DNA from: Psychrobacter sp. 4Bb
Lineage (GTDB): Bacteria > Pseudomonadota > Gammaproteobacteria > Pseudomonadales > Moraxellaceae
Length of the DNA: 64,000 nucleotides
Assembly (NCBI RefSeq): GCF_002836735.1
Contig: NZ_PJAS01000073.1
Location: 62,001 to 126,000 of the forward strand
Direction: 5' to 3'
The translations under genes and the position numbers were made by a program. A model generated the notes under the pieces. The model worked only from the letters and a program-made list of their open reading frames with translations. It was not told the DNA's origin and made no database searches. Every line of letters starts with the position of its first letter. Position 1 is the first letter of the stretch. Shown one piece after another: positions 21,509-32,714 of the stretch.

Positions 21509-21558
21509 TTTATCAGCTCTAAGCTACAGTTATAACCAATTCGGCTTAACCCGTTAAA

Positions 21559-23103
21559 TTAATAACTGTGATTTTGTTTAAAGGTCTCTAGAGATGACTT
21601 TAAACGACCTGCGATATCATCATTGTAGTTCGCAGTGTCATCAATCTCACGCATCAATTCACTTTGCTCATCATGCATATAACGTAGGTACGCTTCTTCG
21701 AAAGAACCAATCTTTTCGACAGGTACGTCAGCTAAGAAGCCTTCGTTTGAAGCATAGATAACGGCTGCTTGCTCAGAGATTGACATCGGCTGATACTGCT
21801 TCTGCTTCATCAATTCAGTCACACGCTCACCATGATCAAGCTGCTCGCGAGTTGCATCATCAAGATCTGATGCGAACTGAGCGAATGCTGCTAGTTCACG
21901 ATACTGAGCTAGAGCGGTACGAATACCACCAGATAGCTTTTTGATGATCTTAGTCTGAGCGGCCCCGCCCACACGAGATACCGAGATACCAGCGTTTACT
22001 GCTGGACGGATACCTGAGGCGAATAAGCTAGACTCTAGGAAGATCTGACCATCAGTGATCGAAATAACGTTGGTTGGTACGAATGCAGATACGTCACCAG
22101 CTTGTGTTTCAATGATTGGTAGTGCGGTTAGAGAACCAGTTTTACCTTTCACTTCACCGTTAGTGAACTTTTCTACATAATCAGCATTTACACGTGATGC
22201 ACGCTCAAGTAGGCGTGAGTGTAAATAGAATACGTCACCAGGATAAGCTTCACGACCTGGCGGACGACGTAATAGTAGTGAAATCTGACGATAAGCAACT
22301 GCTTGCTTTGATAAGTCATCAAATACAATCAGTGCATCTTCGCCGCGGTCACGGAAGTATTCACCCATCGTACAACCTGAGTACGGTGCGATATACTGAA
22401 GTGCTGCAGGCTCTGATGCTGAAGCAACCACAACAGTGGTATATTCTAGTGCACCAGTTTGCTCAAGCTTACGTACTACGTTAGCGATAGTCGAACGTTT
22501 CTGTCCGATAGCCACGTATACACATTTAATGCCTGACGCTTTCTGTGCGATGATCGCATCGATAGCCATCGCTGTTTTACCAGTCTGACGGTCACCAATG
22601 ATAAGCTCACGCTGACCACGACCGATTGGGATCATGGTATCAACGGCTTTATAACCAGTCATTACTGGTTGATCTACTGATTGACGGTCGATAACGCCTG
22701 GAGCGATCTTTTCGACTTTATCAGTCATCTTGGCATCGATAGGACCTTTGCCATCAATAGGATTACCCAAAGCATCAACAACACGGCCTAACAGCTCAGG
22801 ACCTACTGGTACTTCAAGAATACGACCAGTACAATAGGCTTTTTGACCTTCTTGCAGCTTTAGGTAATCACCAAGTACTACCGCGCCAACAGAATCACGC
22901 TCTAAGTTTAGAGCCATTCCGTAGATTTCGCCTTCAAACTCAATCATTTCGCCGTACATGGCATCTTCAAGACCATGAATCTGCACGATACCGTCAGATA
23001 CTTTGACAATCGTGCCTTCATTCTTTGCAGTTGCACCCGCATCAAGGTCTTGAATACGCTGCTTAATCAGGTTACTGATTTCCGCTGGATTCAATTGTTG
23101 CAT
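21559..23103 (-). CDS. atpA: ATP synthase alpha subunit
   Basis: Non-catalytic nucleotide-binding subunit of F1, three copies per enzyme. The 514-residue protein has the P-loop GDRQTGKT at residues 170-177 and the typical [21 protein letters not shown] segment. The N-terminal [17 protein letters not shown] helix, which binds delta, is present. Length is normal. Preceded by atpH with a 93-bp gap that contains a 10-bp inverted repeat. Confidence 0.98.
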   Translation of the reverse strand: MQQLNPAEISNLIKQRIQDLDAGATAKNEGTIVKVSDGIVQIHGLEDAMYGEMIEFEGEIYGMALNLERDSVGAVVLGDYLKLQEGQKAYCTGRILEVPVGPELLGRVVDALGNPIDGKGPIDAKMTDKVEKIAPGVIDRQSVDQPVMTGYKAVDTMIPIGRGQRELIIGDRQTGKTAMAIDAIIAQKASGIKCVYVAIGQKRSTIANVVRKLEQTGALEYTTVVVASASEPAALQYIAPYSGCTMGEYFRDRGEDALIVFDDLSKQAVAYRQISLLLRRPPGREAYPGDVFYLHSRLLERASRVNADYVEKFTNGEVKGKTGSLTALPIIETQAGDVSAFVPTNVISITDGQIFLESSLFASGIRPAVNAGISVSRVGGAAQTKIIKKLSGGIRTALAQYRELAAFAQFASDLDDATREQLDHGERVTELMKQKQYQPMSISEQAAVIYASNEGFLADVPVEKIGSFEEAYLRYMHDEQSELMREIDDTANYNDDIAGRLKSSLETFKQNHSY

Positions 23104-23161
23104 TGCCTTGTTTCCTTTAATTTATGATAACCCGCCCACTGACTTAATTGCTCTTATAATC

Positions 23162-23184
23162 ATACAGTCAATATTTGACTGTAT
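23162..23184 (-). other. Intercistronic inverted repeat atpH-atpA
   Basis: ATACAGTCAA and TTGACTGTAT form a perfect 10-bp stem with a 3-nt loop (TAT), 12 bp after the atpH stop. The stem is compact and has no long T-run on the minus strand, so it probably does not end transcription. Confidence 0.65.
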
Positions 23185-23196
23185 TGATGATTGGCA

Positions 23197-23820
23197 TTAG
23201 GCAGTTAGCTGTGTTTTTAACTGTTGTAACTTGCCGCGCATCGAATCATCAATGACTTTGTCACCGACTTTGATTGTAGCGCCTGCCAATAGACTTGGAT
23301 CAACTGATTCGTGAATCACTACACTAGCATTTAGCGAGGCAGCAAGACGCGTTTGTAGCGTTTGACGCTGTTCATCAGTCAATGGGTAGGCAGAGGTCAC
23401 ATATGCGTCAAGCTGCTTTAAGCTTATTGCCTTGTGACGGCGATAATGCTCATAAACTTCAGGAAGCAGCGCCAGACGCTCTTGTTCTGATAACTGTTTA
23501 ACGAAGTTACTAAGTGCTACTGATACTTTTGGATAGCTTACGTTACTGTCAAGGCTAGTCCCTTGAGCTTCGCTTAATAACTGCTTAAAAGCAGAATCAT
23601 TAGCGCTAGCTACTTGCGTATCATAAAGATCGACCAAAGCAGCTGACTTATGCTCAGCAGAAACAGCTGGATTGTCTAGCCAAGTACTGAACGACTTGTC
23701 ATTGACAACAGTGCTAGCAACAAGTAAGAAGTTTTCCCACTCGTTGACTGCGCCGTTTTCGTTGGCATAGTCAAACGCGGCTTTAGCGTACGGTCGTGCT
23801 AAGGTTGATAAGTCAGCCAT
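23197..23820 (-). CDS. atpH: ATP synthase delta subunit
   Basis: Peripheral-stalk subunit that ties the b-subunits to the top of F1. The 207-residue protein starts [15 protein letters not shown], the OSCP/delta hallmark, and ends with [22 protein letters not shown], also diagnostic. It is about 30 residues longer than the 177-residue E. coli protein, the extra material lying in the middle. It lies 13 bp after atpF, implying tight coupling. Confidence 0.95.
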   Translation of the reverse strand: MADLSTLARPYAKAAFDYANENGAVNEWENFLLVASTVVNDKSFSTWLDNPAVSAEHKSAALVDLYDTQVASANDSAFKQLLSEAQGTSLDSNVSYPKVSVALSNFVKQLSEQERLALLPEVYEHYRRHKAISLKQLDAYVTSAYPLTDEQRQTLQTRLAASLNASVVIHESVDPSLLAGATIKVGDKVIDDSMRGKLQQLKTQLTA

Positions 23821-23833
23821 TATATCCTCACAA

Positions 23834-24304
23834 TTACAGCTTCGCCGCCAGTTGGTCTAACATACTGGCATGTTTTTGCACATCGACTTTGTCTTGCAAA
23901 ATCTTCTCTGCACCAAGTACAGCCAGTTCAGCAACTTGGGCACGTAATGATTCACGCGCTTGATTGATTTCTTGATCGATAGATGCTTGCGCTTGTTGAC
24001 GAATGCGCTCGCCTTCCGCTTGGGCTTGCGATTTTGCATCTTCGACGAGCTGATTGGCACTCTTGTTCGCTTGCTCGATTAGAGCGGCAGCCTTGGTCTT
24101 TGCAAGATCAAGTTCCTGCTGGACATTTTGCTCCGCGGTCGCCAAATCTGCTTTTGCTTTTTCTGCGGCATTCAGACCTTCAGCAATTTTACGCTGACGC
24201 TCATTGATGGCACCGATAAGTGGTGGCCACACGAATTTCATGCAAAAAATCACAAATATTGCAAAAGCAATGGCTTGACCGACGAGGGTAAAATTGATAT
24301 TCAC
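23834..24304 (-). CDS. atpF: ATP synthase b subunit
   Basis: Peripheral-stalk subunit, two copies per enzyme. The 156-residue protein has one N-terminal membrane helix (residues 5-25, [22 protein letters not shown]) followed by a long charged Ala/Gln/Lys-rich coiled coil with the usual [12 protein letters not shown] start. Length equals that of the E. coli b subunit (156). A GAGGTGATCAC leader with a ribosome site precedes the ATG. Confidence 0.97.
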   Translation of the reverse strand: MNINFTLVGQAIAFAIFVIFCMKFVWPPLIGAINERQRKIAEGLNAAEKAKADLATAEQNVQQELDLAKTKAAALIEQANKSANQLVEDAKSQAQAEGERIRQQAQASIDQEINQARESLRAQVAELAVLGAEKILQDKVDVQKHASMLDQLAAKL

Positions 24305-24345
24305 GTGATCACCTCTTTGTTAATGAAAAATCAGTTTCATTGATC

Positions 24346-24402
24346 ATGTTTGGTAGTCAAATCTTGACTATATTTGATAGAAATTCTCCGAATACCAAAC
24401 AT
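24346..24402 (-). other. Intercistronic inverted repeats atpE-atpF
   Basis: ATGTTTGGTA (24346-24355) pairs perfectly with TACCAAACAT (24393-24402). Nested inside is a second small stem, GTCAA-ATC-TTGAC. Together they could form a branched RNA structure in the 117-bp gap between the highly expressed c-subunit gene and atpF. There is no terminator-like T-run. Confidence 0.6.
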
Positions 24403-24421
24403 TTACAACTGAGCTTTCGGA

Positions 24422-24688
<267 letters not shown>

Positions 24689-24703
24689 CTATTGAATGTC
24701 TAA

Positions 24704-26246
<1,543 letters not shown>

Positions 26247-26645
26247 CTAGCGTATATGCCACAACATCCAACTGTGACTAATTTGCATTACCATAAAACC
26301 GATAAACAGCGCTGGCGCAGATAGGGGTTGTACGGTAATAAAAATTAGTGCAAAACCAAATACGGTCAATAACCATTTTGACATTTGACCCCGATATAGC
26401 TGGCTAACGATGTGTTGGCGCGCGCGATATCCGGTGTACCAAAAAATAAAAAACGCAAATACTGCTTGAGTGATAAAACTTAGTAGCGCACCAATTGCAG
26501 TGCTTTTTGCTATCGTAAGCTCACTATGTAACCAAATAGTATCTACTAACCAAGCAATGATAATAAGGATAAATAGTATCCATGCTTGTCGTTTAATATA
26601 GATGCCAATCTTGTCTTTTTGCGTGCGTTTGGCAGGCTTGGTCAT
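26247..26645 (-). CDS. atpI: ATP synthase subunit I (AtpI-like)
   Basis: A 132-residue membrane protein with four hydrophobic helices (residues about 20-40, 50-75, 90-110, 112-130), the layout of AtpI, a non-essential assembly factor thought to help c-ring formation. The central segment SAIGALLSFITQAVFAFFIFWYTG has the glycine/phenylalanine pattern of the family. The ATG at 26645 has a modest TAGGAA ribosome site; an upstream start at 26687 would add a non-conserved tail. Position upstream of atpB supports the call, but the gap is large. Confidence 0.8.
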   Translation of the reverse strand: MTKPAKRTQKDKIGIYIKRQAWILFILIIIAWLVDTIWLHSELTIAKSTAIGALLSFITQAVFAFFIFWYTGYRARQHIVSQLYRGQMSKWLLTVFGFALIFITVQPLSAPALFIGFMVMQISHSWMLWHIR

Positions 26646-26922
26646 CGGTATTCCTATAGCCCTTACAGCATTGGGACAATATATCATACTTATGATAATT
26701 TTATCCGTGAATGACTTACTCTACAGGCATTACCTTTCGGCCAAAATAAAACGCTACTTATTATAGGTAGAGCGTAACTATTAAGCAAGTAAAATATGAC
26801 TTTTATCAGTCACCTAACGCATTTTGCTAAGATTATTATATTATTTAGTCTGTAATAAATGCTTGAAGCGAAGCTATACAACCAACTTAAACAATCCTAG
26901 CAAATTGCTGTTTTTGGCTACA

Positions 26923-27816
26923 TTACGAGATACATTGATATATCTGTTTGGCCATATTTTGCCAACCGCTGATAAAGTCATCGCTACTACTCATATCTTC
27001 TGGCTGTACCGTACTCGTCACTGGTTGTAACTTCGCAAGTAAGCCTTTTGCTGGCTCACTTGGACTGACTAAACACATTTGCTTGGCTGGGCGCTGCTCA
27101 TTTAACCAACGGAGTTGGCTTGCTTTGGGTGAGAGATGATGATCTACGCTAAGGCTGCCAACGAGCGTTAAGTGTAAGCTGTCTTCGATATACTGATAAG
27201 CATCGTGATAAGCCCAATAAGGTCGTGTTTTTGAGGCACTTTTAATAGAGGTTTGCTCAAATGCAGTAACTTCTTTGTCTAGTTGCTGTGCAAATTTTTT
27301 CGCATTGGCTTGATACAAGTCCTTATATTGTGGATTGGCATGGCCATGAATCACAGCCAATGCACGGGTAATGGCTTTGGCATTTTCAGGGTCTAACCAA
27401 ATATGTGGATCTAGTGTACCCGCGATAGCGTCGCCCTTTACATCACGTAATGGATGTCGATTGAATGCATCAAACTCAAATAAAGCAATGGCATTTGGGG
27501 CTGTTTTCAGGCTCGCTGCTAGATTGTTTTCTAACGGCTCACCGAACCATACCACAAACTTGCTGTCTTTGATTGCTTTGATATCACCTGGGCTGATACT
27601 ACCATGATGACCCACCTCCCCCGCTTGCAATAGTCGATTGGCTGATGGCGCGCCTTCTGTTACTGCTTCACTTAACAAGAATAGCGGATAATTACTGACA
27701 CTGACCGTTGCAGCTTGTGCATTCAGTGTGAAAGTTCCTAGAACTATCAGTCCTGTCATTAGCAAGCGCTGTAATGTGATAAGCGAACGTACGGAGTAAG
27801 TAAAAACAGCGTTCAT
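26923..27816 (-). CDS. znuA: Zinc ABC transporter substrate-binding protein ZnuA
   Basis: Periplasmic zinc-binding protein of the ZnuABC importer. The 297-residue precursor has a signal peptide ending near residue 36 (LNAQAA). Expected zinc ligands are seen in HHGSISPGD, DPHIWLDP and the AYHDAYQY segment. The His-rich flexible loop present in many ZnuA proteins is missing; only a short FNRHPLRDVKGDA stretch lies there. The start at 27816 was chosen because it gives a proper signal peptide. It diverges from zur-znuCB over a Zur-type palindrome. Confidence 0.92.
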   Translation of the reverse strand: MNAVFTYSVRSLITLQRLLMTGLIVLGTFTLNAQAATVSVSNYPLFLLSEAVTEGAPSANRLLQAGEVGHHGSISPGDIKAIKDSKFVVWFGEPLENNLAASLKTAPNAIALFEFDAFNRHPLRDVKGDAIAGTLDPHIWLDPENAKAITRALAVIHGHANPQYKDLYQANAKKFAQQLDKEVTAFEQTSIKSASKTRPYWAYHDAYQYIEDSLHLTLVGSLSVDHHLSPKASQLRWLNEQRPAKQMCLVSPSEPAKGLLAKLQPVTSTVQPEDMSSSDDFISGWQNMAKQIYQCIS

Positions 27817-27949
27817 AGTAAGCTCTTTTATTGTTAGATAGCATTGTTGGATAACGAACGTATGAGTAATAGTGTCTTGCCCCACTCCTGTAAAAAGGGT
27901 AGATATACAAGACTACTATAAGACAATTAACTCATTTCTTATTTTAGTA

Positions 27950-27964
27950 TGTTATACTATAACA
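27950..27964. promoter_or_regulatory. Zur-type operator between znuA and zur
   Basis: TGTTATA-C-TATAACA is a perfect 15-bp palindrome. It matches the core of the gammaproteobacterial Zur box (ATGTTATAnTATAACAT). It lies 134 bp upstream of znuA and 63 bp upstream of zur, so one site could repress both directions when zinc is sufficient. Binding itself is inferred. Confidence 0.85.
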
Positions 27965-28026
27965 ATAAAAAACGCTATCATAAAAAACGTCATGCGATTA
28001 CCATGCTATTTTTAGGAGCTTGTACC

Positions 28027-28605
28027 ATGTCTATTACTTCATCGATCTGCGAACATTTGCATGATGTGCAAGATCTGACTCCGCATGATGTTCATGAACG
28101 CTTAGCAGCAGCTAAAGAGCATTGCCGTCTAAATGGCGCGCGATTTACGCCTTTGCGTCAGCAGATATACCAATTGGTCTTAGAGGCGGATCAGCCCGTT
28201 GGCGCTTATGACCTAATCACGCAGTTGCAGCAAATGCGACTGTCTATACCTGATGACAGTGATACTCAAGAAGCAGCGAGCTCACCAACACTTTCGGTAG
28301 AAACTAAGACAACTAAAAAAAGCGCGCCGAAAAATGTCGCGCCACCGACGGTTTATCGCAGTTTAGAATTTTTGCTAAGTGAAGGGTTGATTCATCAGTT
28401 AACCTCTATTAATGCTTATGTTCCCTGCTGTCATCCTCGTGCCCAGCATACAGCCGCCTTTTTGATCTGCGATCAGTGTCAACGGGTTCAAGAATGCAGC
28501 AGCCTGCCCGTTCAGGAAATGATGAGCTTCGCCGAGCAAGATGTGGGGTTTGTGGTTGAGCGTAGTGTCATTGAGCTTAGCGGTCGTTGCCAAGCTTGCC
28601 AGTAA
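28027..28605 (+). CDS. zur: Zinc uptake regulator Zur
   Basis: Fur-family repressor of zinc import genes. The 192-residue protein has the winged-helix part (GARFTPLRQQIYQLVL, PPTVYRSLEFLL) and the zinc sites: CDQC at 148-151, CQAC at 188-191 and a cysteine pair at 134-135 next to His. A low-complexity insertion of about 30 residues (roughly 74-104) lies just before the recognition helix, absent from E. coli Zur. The ATG at 28027 follows an AGGAG site. It heads the zur-znuC-znuB group and is probably autoregulated by the palindrome upstream. Confidence 0.93.
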   Translation: MSITSSICEHLHDVQDLTPHDVHERLAAAKEHCRLNGARFTPLRQQIYQLVLEADQPVGAYDLITQLQQMRLSIPDDSDTQEAASSPTLSVETKTTKKSAPKNVAPPTVYRSLEFLLSEGLIHQLTSINAYVPCCHPRAQHTAAFLICDQCQRVQECSSLPVQEMMSFAEQDVGFVVERSVIELSGRCQACQ

Positions 28606-28683
28606 AATTAAAGCTACTATAGTTTGTGTAAACGTTTTAAGCATGATTCGTCGATTGTCTATTTACCTATGCGTTGTCATATT

Positions 28684-29481
28684 ATGAATACCTCTACCCT
28701 ACCTTCTAATCAGTCAAATACTACCGTTGCGAATAGCAGTACTGTGAGTAATGCTGACAAATTATTGAGCTTAACCAATATCAGTTATCATATCGGGCCT
28801 CAACGCCTGCTCTCTCACATAGATATCGACATTGCTGTTAATGAAACGGTCAGCCTTATCGGTCCCAATGGCGCTGGTAAGTCAACGCTAGTCAAACTTA
28901 TCTTAGGTTTGATTGAGTCAACTGATGGCTCTATGACAGCACATCATCCGCTACAGCTTGGCTACGTACCGCAGCGATTTGCTGTGCCACCGATATTGCC
29001 GCTACGTGTCTGCGACTTGTTGGGGCAAGCAGATAAGAAACGTTTAACCCCTGAGCAGCGGCAGTTTATCTTTGATAACTTATCATTAACCCATCTACTG
29101 TCACGGCAGATGTTGCATTTATCAGGTGGTGAGACGCAGCGCGTGTTGCTAGCTAGAGCGCTACTAGACAAACCTAACTTGCTTATTTTAGATGAGCCGA
29201 TGCAAGGTCTCGATCCCGATACTGAAGTTTGGCTATATCAGTTTATTGATGAGCTGCCTGATTTCTTACGTTGCGCCATGCTAGTGGTGTCTCATGATTT
29301 GCACTGGGTCATGAAAGGCAGCCGCCGCGTCATTTGTTTGAATAAGCATATTTGCTGTGAAGGACAACCAAGCGAGCTGGCCATTAGTACTGAATTTCAA
29401 AAGCTATTTGGTCATCATTATGAGCAGCCATACGTGCATCAGCCTCATGCCTGTGAACACCATGCGCCAAGCGAGTTATAG
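28684..29481 (+). CDS. znuC: Zinc ABC transporter ATP-binding protein ZnuC
   Basis: Cytoplasmic ATPase of the zinc importer, 265 residues from the ATG at 28684. It has Walker A GPNGAGKST, the signature LSGGETQRVLLARALL and Walker B LLILDEPMQGLDPD, the last two typical of ZnuC. The C-terminal end is rich in His (HQPHACEHHAP), which could bind metal. The first 30 residues are Ser/Thr/Asn-rich and precede the ABC fold. The start is uncertain because the ribosome site is weak; 28669 is an in-frame alternative. Confidence 0.92.
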   Translation: MNTSTLPSNQSNTTVANSSTVSNADKLLSLTNISYHIGPQRLLSHIDIDIAVNETVSLIGPNGAGKSTLVKLILGLIESTDGSMTAHHPLQLGYVPQRFAVPPILPLRVCDLLGQADKKRLTPEQRQFIFDNLSLTHLLSRQMLHLSGGETQRVLLARALLDKPNLLILDEPMQGLDPDTEVWLYQFIDELPDFLRCAMLVVSHDLHWVMKGSRRVICLNKHICCEGQPSELAISTEFQKLFGHHYEQPYVHQPHACEHHAPSEL

Positions 29482-29594
29482 CGTTAGTAATCAAGGCTCA
29501 AAATCGCCAAAATCCAGCTCATTAAAGCCAAAAATATTGAACATATAAATAATACGGCTTTACTCTATTTATAAAATTTTTACGGACATTCATT

Positions 29595-30398
29595 ATGACT
29601 GCTTGGTTAGCCATCATTGCGCCTGCTTGGATCGCTGGCAGTATATTAGCGTTATTATCAGCGCCGTTAGGTTGCTTAGTATTATGGCGGCGTATGGCGT
29701 TTTTCGCCGATGCCTTAGCCCATGGCACGTTGTTAGGTGTGGCTTTAGCGGTGTGGTGGCAATTACCAATGGGTATCGGCATTGCATTAGTCAGTGTCAT
29801 GGTCGTACTGGGATTGGTCTTGATTGATGATGAGCGTCTGCCAGTGGATGCTGTATTGGCAGTCGTGTCAGTGTCGCTCTTGTGCCTAGGATTGCTGGCT
29901 TTGACCCAATTGACTGACCAACAGGCCAATGTGCTCGGGTTTTTGTTCGGCAACTTATTAGATCTTGATTGGGCAGATTTGCCTTTGCTTGCTGGTAGCG
30001 TATTAGCTGGCTTGGGACTGCTTATCTATATTTGGCCTGCGCAAATCAAGCTTGCAACGCATGAAGCATTGGCACGTATTCAAGGTATCAACCCAACACG
30101 GCAACGGCTGTTTTTTATGGGTGTACTGGCAGGGTTTTGTGCGATTGCACTACAAGCGGTTGGTAGTCTATTAATTAGCGGGTTATTAGTGCTACCTGCA
30201 CTGACCGCACGTCTATGGTCAGCATCGCCAAAACAAATGGTGATTATAGCGTTGATAATCGCTCAACTGGGTGTGACACTTGGTGTGTGGGGCAGTATTT
30301 GGCTAGATATTCAAACAGGTCTTTCTATCGTCTTGATATTAGCTGCTTTATTTTTTACTGCACTCATTTTTTCGAAGTTAATAAAGATAAAACTTTAG
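29595..30398 (+). CDS. znuB: Zinc ABC transporter permease ZnuB
   Basis: Membrane subunit of the zinc importer, 267 residues, with about eight hydrophobic helices. It shows the ABC-3 family segments LGCLVLWRRMAFFADALAHGTLLGVA and ALQAVGSLLISGLLVLPALTARL. It lies 113 bp after znuC on the same strand and completes the ZnuABC system with znuA on the other strand. Confidence 0.94.
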   Translation: MTAWLAIIAPAWIAGSILALLSAPLGCLVLWRRMAFFADALAHGTLLGVALAVWWQLPMGIGIALVSVMVVLGLVLIDDERLPVDAVLAVVSVSLLCLGLLALTQLTDQQANVLGFLFGNLLDLDWADLPLLAGSVLAGLGLLIYIWPAQIKLATHEALARIQGINPTRQRLFFMGVLAGFCAIALQAVGSLLISGLLVLPALTARLWSASPKQMVIIALIIAQLGVTLGVWGSIWLDIQTGLSIVLILAALFFTALIFSKLIKIKL

Positions 30399-30714
30399 TT
30401 AGCGTCGCTGTAAATACGTTATAATGAATAAATTACGACTGTTTTTCGCTATCTTTTTGTTCGACTTTATTTTATTAATATAATGAATACTTTAGCTCAA
30501 TAATACTATAAGGTGGCTCTAGACTTTAAATTTGCTATTACTAGTTGATAGTATAAATATTGTTGATTAGAGTTAAAGTAAGCTCAAGGCAAACGCTGTG
30601 CTCTTTTATAGTAGATTAATAATAATTATAAATACCCAGTGAAAAATAGTAGCTCATTTATCCATACTCGCGCTAACAATACTTATTGTTGTGATTCGAT
30701 AAGGGACTGAACCA
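30399..30714. other. Intergenic region znuB-cpdA
   Basis: About 315 bp, very AT-rich, with no ORF, RNA gene or clear terminator. It probably includes the cpdA promoter. Confidence 0.5.
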
Positions 30715-31554
30715 ATGCCAAACTATCCTGCCAATAAGTTAAGCACCTCTGACCAAACGATAAATATCTTACAGATTACTGATTTGCACTTATCGACGCC
30801 TGTCTTTGTTGATGAGAATAATACCTATAATGATGACGTGACTTGTCAGCGTAGCTTTGAAGCAGTGCTTCAGCAGGCGCTTAGTGAAGATATTCGCTGT
30901 GATTTAATTATTGTGACAGGTGACTTGGTCAATCGAGTAAAGTCTTCAATTTACGATCATATCTTTACTGTATTACAGGCGACTCAGATTCCTTTTGCTT
31001 GTATTGCTGGTAATCATGATGTGACGGACGAGAATGGTAAAGACTTGCCATTTTTTCAGCGAGAGCTTGTCGCTCAACCTGCTGACTCACGTTTGTTAAG
31101 TCGTCATGTCATTGAGACTGACTTCTGGCAGCTGTTGTTATTAGACTCATCCATTTCTGGTAAGGTCGCAGGCGAGATTACGCCTACTGATATTAATTGG
31201 TTATGTGAGAGACTCAGTACCTGTAATAAGCCTGCATTAATCGCCCTACACCATCATATTGTTCCAGTTGACTCTGACTGGATTGATACCCATATGGCAG
31301 AAAACACTGAGAGCTTTTGGGAGCATATGGCACCATTTGAACAGCTACAAGTGGTGATCAGTGGGCATACTCACCAAGAGCAAGTTCGACTGCGCCAAGG
31401 CGTCACGGTGTATAGCACGCCATCTACCTGCTATCAGTTCAAACCCTATGAAGATGATTTTTCTTATGATGAGCATGCATTACCAGGATATCGCTGGTTG
31501 CAATTAGCCAACAATGGAACAGTTGAAAGCTGGGTTGAAAGACTAGATACTTGA
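30715..31554 (+). CDS. cpdA: 3',5'-cyclic AMP phosphodiesterase CpdA
   Basis: Calcineurin-like metallophosphoesterase that hydrolyses cAMP to AMP. The 279-residue protein has all metal-binding motifs: D23 and H25 in ITDLHLS, GD at 69-70, GNHD at 99-102, the HHH stretch in LIALHHHIVPVD, and GHTHQE. The SGHTHQ and TPSTCYQFKP segments are typical of CpdA. It stands alone. Other metallophosphoesterases of the same class cannot be fully excluded, but the fit is good. Confidence 0.88.
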   Translation: MPNYPANKLSTSDQTINILQITDLHLSTPVFVDENNTYNDDVTCQRSFEAVLQQALSEDIRCDLIIVTGDLVNRVKSSIYDHIFTVLQATQIPFACIAGNHDVTDENGKDLPFFQRELVAQPADSRLLSRHVIETDFWQLLLLDSSISGKVAGEITPTDINWLCERLSTCNKPALIALHHHIVPVDSDWIDTHMAENTESFWEHMAPFEQLQVVISGHTHQEQVRLRQGVTVYSTPSTCYQFKPYEDDFSYDEHALPGYRWLQLANNGTVESWVERLDT

Positions 31555-32046
31555 TGCCCAGAATTATTGGCACTGGTATAAGCCTTAGCCCTTTATACTT
31601 ATAGCTTTCGTCAATAATTCCTAATAAAAAATACAGTGATGAACAAATAAAATATGCATTCAATATAAAAAATCACTTCATTATTATTACAAACAATGAT
31701 ACAACTTATGAAATAAAGCAAGGGTGGCCCAATATCTAATATGAAGCCACTGCACGATAGCTAGGATGGCCCATTAACCACAAGCTCAGTTTTCACAATC
31801 AATGACCTACGGCATGCTTTAGACAGTATTATTAAAACCGAAGTTTATATAACAATCTATCTAACAATCGGTATATAACTGTCAAGATATAAAGTCTACG
31901 ATATTATTTGATCAGCTGTGTTACTTGTATTACCAAGTGGTGAAACGTTTGATAAAAGGACAAATTGTAGCGTTTGTAGCATTAATAACGTCTTGTCTTT
32001 TGATACGTCGTTTTATTGAATTAATTTGAAAAAGTAGGATACCCAT
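31555..32046. other. Intergenic region cpdA-dksA
   Basis: About 490 bp without ORFs of note. It includes an imperfect direct repeat (GGGTGGCCCAATA near 31719 and GGATGGCCCATTA near 31763). It likely holds the dksA promoter. No terminator was recognised. Confidence 0.45.
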
Positions 32047-32484
32047 ATGAGCACCCTGACCACGAATCCGAGTGAAGTTAAATTTACTCCTTATGTGCCG
32101 GCCAAAGACGAAGAGTATATGTCTGATGCGCAGTTGGAGCACTTTAAGGCTATTTTATTGGATTGGAAAAACCAACTGATTGGCGAAGCGGATCGTACCA
32201 AAAACTACATCCAAGATGAGTCAAGCGCCATGCCAGACATCAATGACCGTGCCACTCAAGAAGAAGAGTTTGCATTGGCATTACGTACTCGCGACCGTGA
32301 GCGCAAACTTATCCGCAAAATCGACAAATCTATGTTAGAAATCGAAAATGATGACTATGGATTTTGTGAGACTTGTGGTGTAGAGATTGGATTACGTCGC
32401 CTTGAAGCACGTCCAACCGCAACTCAATGTATCGACTGCAAAACCTTATCTGAAATCAAAGAACGTCAAAACCAAGGCGCTTAG
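32047..32484 (+). CDS. dksA: RNA polymerase-binding transcription factor DksA
   Basis: Binds the secondary channel of RNA polymerase and works with ppGpp in the stringent response. The 145-residue protein has the coiled coil with acidic tip (D64 and D67 in PDINDRATQEEEF) and a four-cysteine zinc finger (C107, C110, C128, C131). Length is close to the 151 residues of E. coli DksA. It lies upstream of gluQRS as in many gammaproteobacteria, but a terminator separates them. Confidence 0.97.
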   Translation: MSTLTTNPSEVKFTPYVPAKDEEYMSDAQLEHFKAILLDWKNQLIGEADRTKNYIQDESSAMPDINDRATQEEEFALALRTRDRERKLIRKIDKSMLEIENDDYGFCETCGVEIGLRRLEARPTATQCIDCKTLSEIKERQNQGA

Positions 32485-32514
32485 ATCAGATATTACAGAT
32501 ATAAATGTAAGCAG

Positions 32515-32543
32515 AAGCGACCTTATAATAGGTCGCTTTTTGT
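32515..32543 (+). terminator. Intrinsic terminator after dksA
   Basis: AAGCGACC and GGTCGCTT form a perfect 8-bp stem with an 8-nt loop followed by T-run. It separates dksA from gluQRS; read-through or a separate promoter would be needed for the latter. Confidence 0.85.
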
Positions 32544-32714
32544 ATTTTAGACTGTCACTATTTTGCTGCATTACTAATTTTGCTCTGAAAAACACAATCG
32601 CTTGAATAATGACATGACTAACAAAATAATCTCATTTAATGAATATCTTTTGATACTTATATTTATTATTCTATCTTTATTACCTCTTATAGACAGCCAT
32701 TTATTTTGAAAACA

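Noticed and set aside
29522..29953. 143-residue ORF on the minus strand
   Set aside because: Antisense to znuB, with Thr/Asn/Lys-rich sequence of a mirror frame; znuB is clearly the coding strand.
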